NCBI GenBank assembly: GCA_020091685.1
Contig: CM034603.1
Coordinates: forward strand, 37,461,260 to 37,525,259
Direction of reading: 5' to 3'
Length of the DNA stretch: 64,000 nt
Source: Lutjanus erythropterus
Lineage: Eukaryota > Chordata > Actinopteri > Lutjaniformes > Lutjanidae
Part shown: positions 60,298 to 64,000 of the stretch, one piece after another
How the letters are laid out: each line of letters opens with the position of its first letter
Numbering within the stretch: the stretch's first letter is position 1
The notes under the pieces: model-generated
Told to the model about the DNA's origin: nothing
Databases searched by the model: none
Seen by the model: the letters and a program-made list of their open reading frames with translations, nothing else
Position numbers and translations under genes: made by a program

Positions 60298-61253
60298 TTA
60301 AAGGGATAGTTCGGAAATGCTGACCATTCCTGAACTTCCTATGATAATGTTTACATTACATGAAATAACACGTCATGTCTGTAACTGGTAGCGTAAATAC
60401 AGAGGATTGTTGTAGAATATTGATTTTTAATTATGAACTTATTTACTGATATATATGTTGTTGTTTTTTCTTTTTTGCCTTTTCAATTCTTTAGTCTTTG
60501 TTTTTGGTTTCAATTAAATATTGTTTTAATAGCTTTGCATGTAATATTTGTATGAATCAGTTTAACACAGGAGTTGTTGGTCAACCACTGCCTCAATCAA
60601 CTAGTTTGTGTTACTTTGTTTAATACAGATCTAAACTAATATGTTGAAACACCAAAGTCCCACAATAATACAAATGAACTAAGTAATCGAGGCAACAACA
60701 TTCTCATACCAGCACAACAGAGCAGGTCACTGAACACATGGTTAACATTATAAAACGGTCAGTTTAGTTAGGTTTAGGCGTGGTTGTGGTTAAAATAAGT
60801 ACATGATGTATGACACATGACAGGAGTGATGTAACTCACACACATAATGAAACTTAAATGACTTAAAACTTTAAATAACTCCACGTTGATTTTTCTGTCA
60901 CACAGGACTCGACCATCAGTCTTCTGGATGAAAGTCCTGTGTTTGTTCGACACTCCTGATGTTTGTGTTTCTGGTGAGGACAGGCTGCCTCTGGTCTGTG
61001 AGAGCAGTCTGGTGGTTTTGAAGTGAGCATGAATGGATATAACAGCTTGAGTTTAGATGGAAAAGTCTGTCTGACAGCTAAGTAAAGTTGCAAACATATT
61101 CCAAAAGACATTTTGCTGCTGACCTTGTCCACTTTGATTAGCTTCCTTCACTGGTACCCCTCCTGCTTCTCCAAACTGGGGGCGTAATACACTGAGTATG
61201 GAGAAATACCTCATACAACCACACTTCAAATTATGTGAACTGTCCCTTTAAGC
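60298..61253. mobile_element. TTAAAGGGATAGTTC element(s)
   Basis: Left terminus TTTAAAGGGATAGTTCGGAA at 60297-60316; right terminus GTGAACTGTCCCTTTAA at 61237-61253, the inverse of the left (TTAAAGGGACAGTTCAC). The right 170 bp (CTCCAAACTGGGGGCGTAAT, then CCTCATACAACCACACTTCA) match a terminal-inverted-repeat family I remember from percomorph fishes and relate to 35150-35345. Whether the two ends belong to one 956-bp element or to two nested ones is not settled. Confidence 0.55.
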
Positions 61254-62056
61254 ATCAAAGACTGAACTACATTTTCATGAAGAGTCCCAGTGTGCGACTG
61301 AAGGTGAAGGTATCATTGTGCTGGTTAACCTTCATGAGATGAATACGTGAGGCCGTTCTGTGATTCGGCCTCTGGAGACGCTCGCTGACTTAAAGCCGTC
61401 ATGAATCAAGCTGCTCGTGTCTCCAGCCGCATGAAAAATGACTCCAGCTGTCGGCTCCCGGAGGATCGAGCTGCTGCTGAACTGACACTCACAGTTCACC
61501 AGATACAACAGTTCAGCATAAATGCTAAAATAAACATATCAATCTCACCGATCGGCATAAATCACCATGTGACCTCTCTGAGCGGAGGCAGGCACCCAAT
61601 GTGCCGCAACGTCTGGTGGTCTGTTTCAACCAGAGGGGCCCTGAGGCCTGCCGATGATGAAACCAGGAGGTTCACAGCACCTGCATGATGGTGAAAGCTG
61701 CAGATGAATTTTTGCCCTAATAGCAATGTTTTCATCCTCACATTGTGCAAATGCAGGCACTTCTGGGGCAGCTGCAGCATTGATTATTGATTTGGTGAGC
61801 AGCTTTACACAGACGTAGAGATGTAACTGACTCAGCTACGAAGGGTCACGTGAAAAGGTCGCTCAGCAAGCAGCTTTTATGATGTTTCTGATACTTTTGG
61901 TTTTGATTGGACATCAGTGCGGTTTGAACACACTGATTGATTGTTTTGATTGAAAGAGCACATTTGTGACCACAGGGTGGCTGGTTTTGATGAGCAAAGT
62001 CTGAAACACCTGGGATCCAATCTCTAGTAATAGCTAGTACTCGTTGCCCTAGGGGT
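61254..62056. other. no recognised feature
   Basis: 61380-61700 is GC-richer with a 95-codon plus frame and a 72-codon minus frame, neither recognisable. Confidence 0.45.
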
Positions 62057-62150
62057 TGGGTAAGTTAATCGGGATAAGCCAATCAAAGGTAGAGTAGGGC
62101 GGGTCATGACTTTGCCATCCTGGGGGGAAAAAAATCTCACATACTGGAAG
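62057..62150. repeat. dispersed repeat (GATAAGCCAATCA), copy 2
   Basis: See 53937-54030 for the shared blocks. The element probably extends leftward towards 62005 and right to about 62240 (GTACTTCCTGTTTACACCCC), where only this copy is preserved. Confidence 0.7.
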
Positions 62151-63499
62151 GTGGTCAACTTGGGTATGATCATTCCCAGCTCTGGTGTCCAAGGTAAATG
62201 GAACATCACTTAAAATGGTACTTCCTGTTTACACCCCTCAAAGCATTGTGGGAACTGTAGTTCTAAAATTGAGAGCGTGACTATCAAGACAATGAAAAAT
62301 GATAGTTTGTCTGAGGATTGACCACAGCGTCAGACTTTGCTTACAGACCATGTATGGACACCGCTCATAATGAAATCATTTTTTGAGTTTTCAACATTCT
62401 TCCTCTTGACAGACGGACACCCTGGAGATTCATCAGTCACTCAAAGAACAGTTCAACTGTCAAAAAAGCGTTTAGAAACATGAGCACTGCCAGAGACCTG
62501 TGGACCCCCAAAATATCCATCTGAGGAACTCTTTTCAACATTTTCCAACCTGAGGAGTTTAATTTAATGCTTTTAAAAATATCAAAGCCGTACAGCAGCT
62601 TTCTTCTCTTCAGCTTTAACATTCACACTAATAAAATGTTTCTTACTGGCTCTTTTTTTTTCCCCCGGTGGTGCAGAGCGAGCCTCCCATCACAGCTCTG
62701 CATCTGTCCTTGGCTGCAGCACAGGACGCCTGGCCCAGCAGAGATACACAGAGAGATGGAGAGGAGGAGGGGGGAGGAGGGGGGGTTACTCTGAGGAGAA
62801 CGGTTAAATAATTCATCCCAGAGTGGAAAGGAGGGAGAGGGGGAAGATGGAGAGTCCGGAGAAAAAAAAAAAAAAAGGAAAGACCACTCAGGAAACAAAA
62901 TGTCTTTGGATTTCCTTCCCATGAATCCTTGAAGTGTCCCTTTGATTCTGTTTTATACTTCGGAGTGAGAATCAAACATCCAATCTGAATTTTCATCCCC
63001 AGCAGGGATCCAATCTTCTCAACATAATTTCTGAGCTCTGCGTGCAGCCGTGCGGCATCCTCGGAGGACGTAACCCTGCAGAGTGTCGGAATGGCGTTAA
63101 TTAAGCCGAGCTGCAGCTACCTCAGATTTAACACCGGCAGGACTCGCAGGTTTTACTGTTTGTCATTAGGCTGAACAGCACAACACATGCTGACATTGAT
63201 ACCAGGCCACAGAGGCTCGAAAAACCTCCCATCAGCCCCTGGGGCAGAGCCACATGTACAGGAATCACAGAGCAGCCATCCTATTCATCACACAGACAGA
63301 CCTGCTAATGCCACTGTGGAGGCCACGCTTCAGAGGTCACAGGTCAGATAAACAAAACCTGAGTGAATCTTCTGATGTGTTTGAAAATCAGTAGAGTTAC
63401 AGAGAAAAATCCTTCAAGGTTTTTACATTTTTACAGTCTTGCTTCAAAATCTCATTCTTTAATCCCTAAATTTACAATAAATAGTCCTGTTATCACATT
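62151..63499. other. no recognised gene
   Basis: Contains a GGA/GGG-rich purine tract at 62755-62790 and a poly-A run at 62861-62875. 62950-63330 is of normal complexity with no recognisable exon. Confidence 0.45.
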
Positions 63500-64000
63500 T
63501 AGAACCATTCACCCCCAAATCAAAAACACTTATTTTGCCCCTGACCTGTAGTTCTGTTTATCTGTAGATAGTTTTGGTGTGAGTTGCAGAGTTTTGGAGA
63601 TATCAGCCATAGAGACTCACACTTTTGTGGTCCTCAATGTGCCAAAGAAATGCTTTTGGAAATTCGAAATCATAGTTCCGTGGACCAGCACACAACAGGG
63701 GATACAGTACCAAGGTGTTTTTTTTTTGCTGGGTTTGGCTCCTAGCAATTAGTCAGCTAATTAGGCACCTAGCTCAATGGCTAATTAAGCTAACTAGCTA
63801 ACACCAGCTACAAATAACAGCAAACAGCAGATAGCAGTTAAATCTTCTTGGTACTAAACTCTGTTCTCAAACCGACCTTATAACATTTAATGGCCTCTTT
63901 ATGACAAGTCCAAATGGTACTACTTTAGTTGAAGTCCAAGAAATTATTCATGACACCGTTTCAAAAGCATTCAGCGGTGTAATAAAACTTGATGACATCT
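63500..64000. repeat. interspersed repeat, truncated by the window end
   Basis: CCCCCAAATCAAAAACACTT, then GTTTTGGTGTGAGTTGCAGA, then GTTTTGGAGATATCAGCC resemble a repeat family I recall from percomorph genomes. An AGCTAA-rich stretch (CTAATTAAGCTAACTAGCTA) at 63780-63810 follows, as it does in that family. Confidence 0.55.

Overview
The window looks like nuclear DNA of a spiny-rayed (percomorph) teleost fish. It is AT-rich, gene-poor and packed with short non-autonomous DNA transposons, CA/GT and other microsatellites, and degenerate transposase relics. There is no bacterial, phage or organelle signature. The fish assignment is inference: the single recognisable coding exon is vertebrate, and many dispersed repeats resemble ones I remember from percomorph genomes.

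Only two loci give gene-grade evidence, both on the minus strand. (1) 41594-41910 is the first coding exon of kcnq3, a Kv7.3/M-channel subunit. It has a strong start context, the diagnostic end of the N-terminal domain and a consensus splice donor, and it sits in a GC-rich promoter region at about 41.6-42.8 kb. Everything below 41594 is read as kcnq3 intron 1; I found no second kcnq3 exon. (2) 46902-47980 looks like the 5' end of another gene I cannot name: a CCAAT/ETS promoter, a non-coding exon 1 with a perfect donor, and an exon 2 with a polypyrimidine acceptor, a 9-codon upstream ORF, a good start codon and a donor. Its later exons were not found.

The rest is repeat landscape. Several hAT-type elements have terminal inverted repeats and matching or near-matching 8-bp target duplications (14043-14384, 14734-15090, 25844-26158, 48809-49228). 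An AT-rich element starting near GGGCTGCAACTAAC occurs at 2.6, 8.5, 16.1, 18.9, 28.8 and 45.6 kb. A 16-bp-period minisatellite lies at 5.1-5.6 kb. A purine-rich tandem array sits inside a terminal-inverted-repeat element at 43.2-43.9 kb. A cluster of old dispersed repeats fills 37.8-40.9 kb.

Two broken hAT-transposase-like coding relics were found by reading translations: 16858-17340, and 58004-60067. The second is the most structured feature of the window. Its reading frame is interrupted first by a 150-bp TA microsatellite and then by a ~1-kb foldback element (arms 58745-59108 and 59327-59726), and the C-terminal dimerisation-like segment resumes beyond it. The right side (48-64 kb) otherwise holds no gene I can support.

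No RNA gene, CRISPR array or bacterial-style operon is present. Assignments of repeat families rest on memory and on within-window matches, not on a database search.
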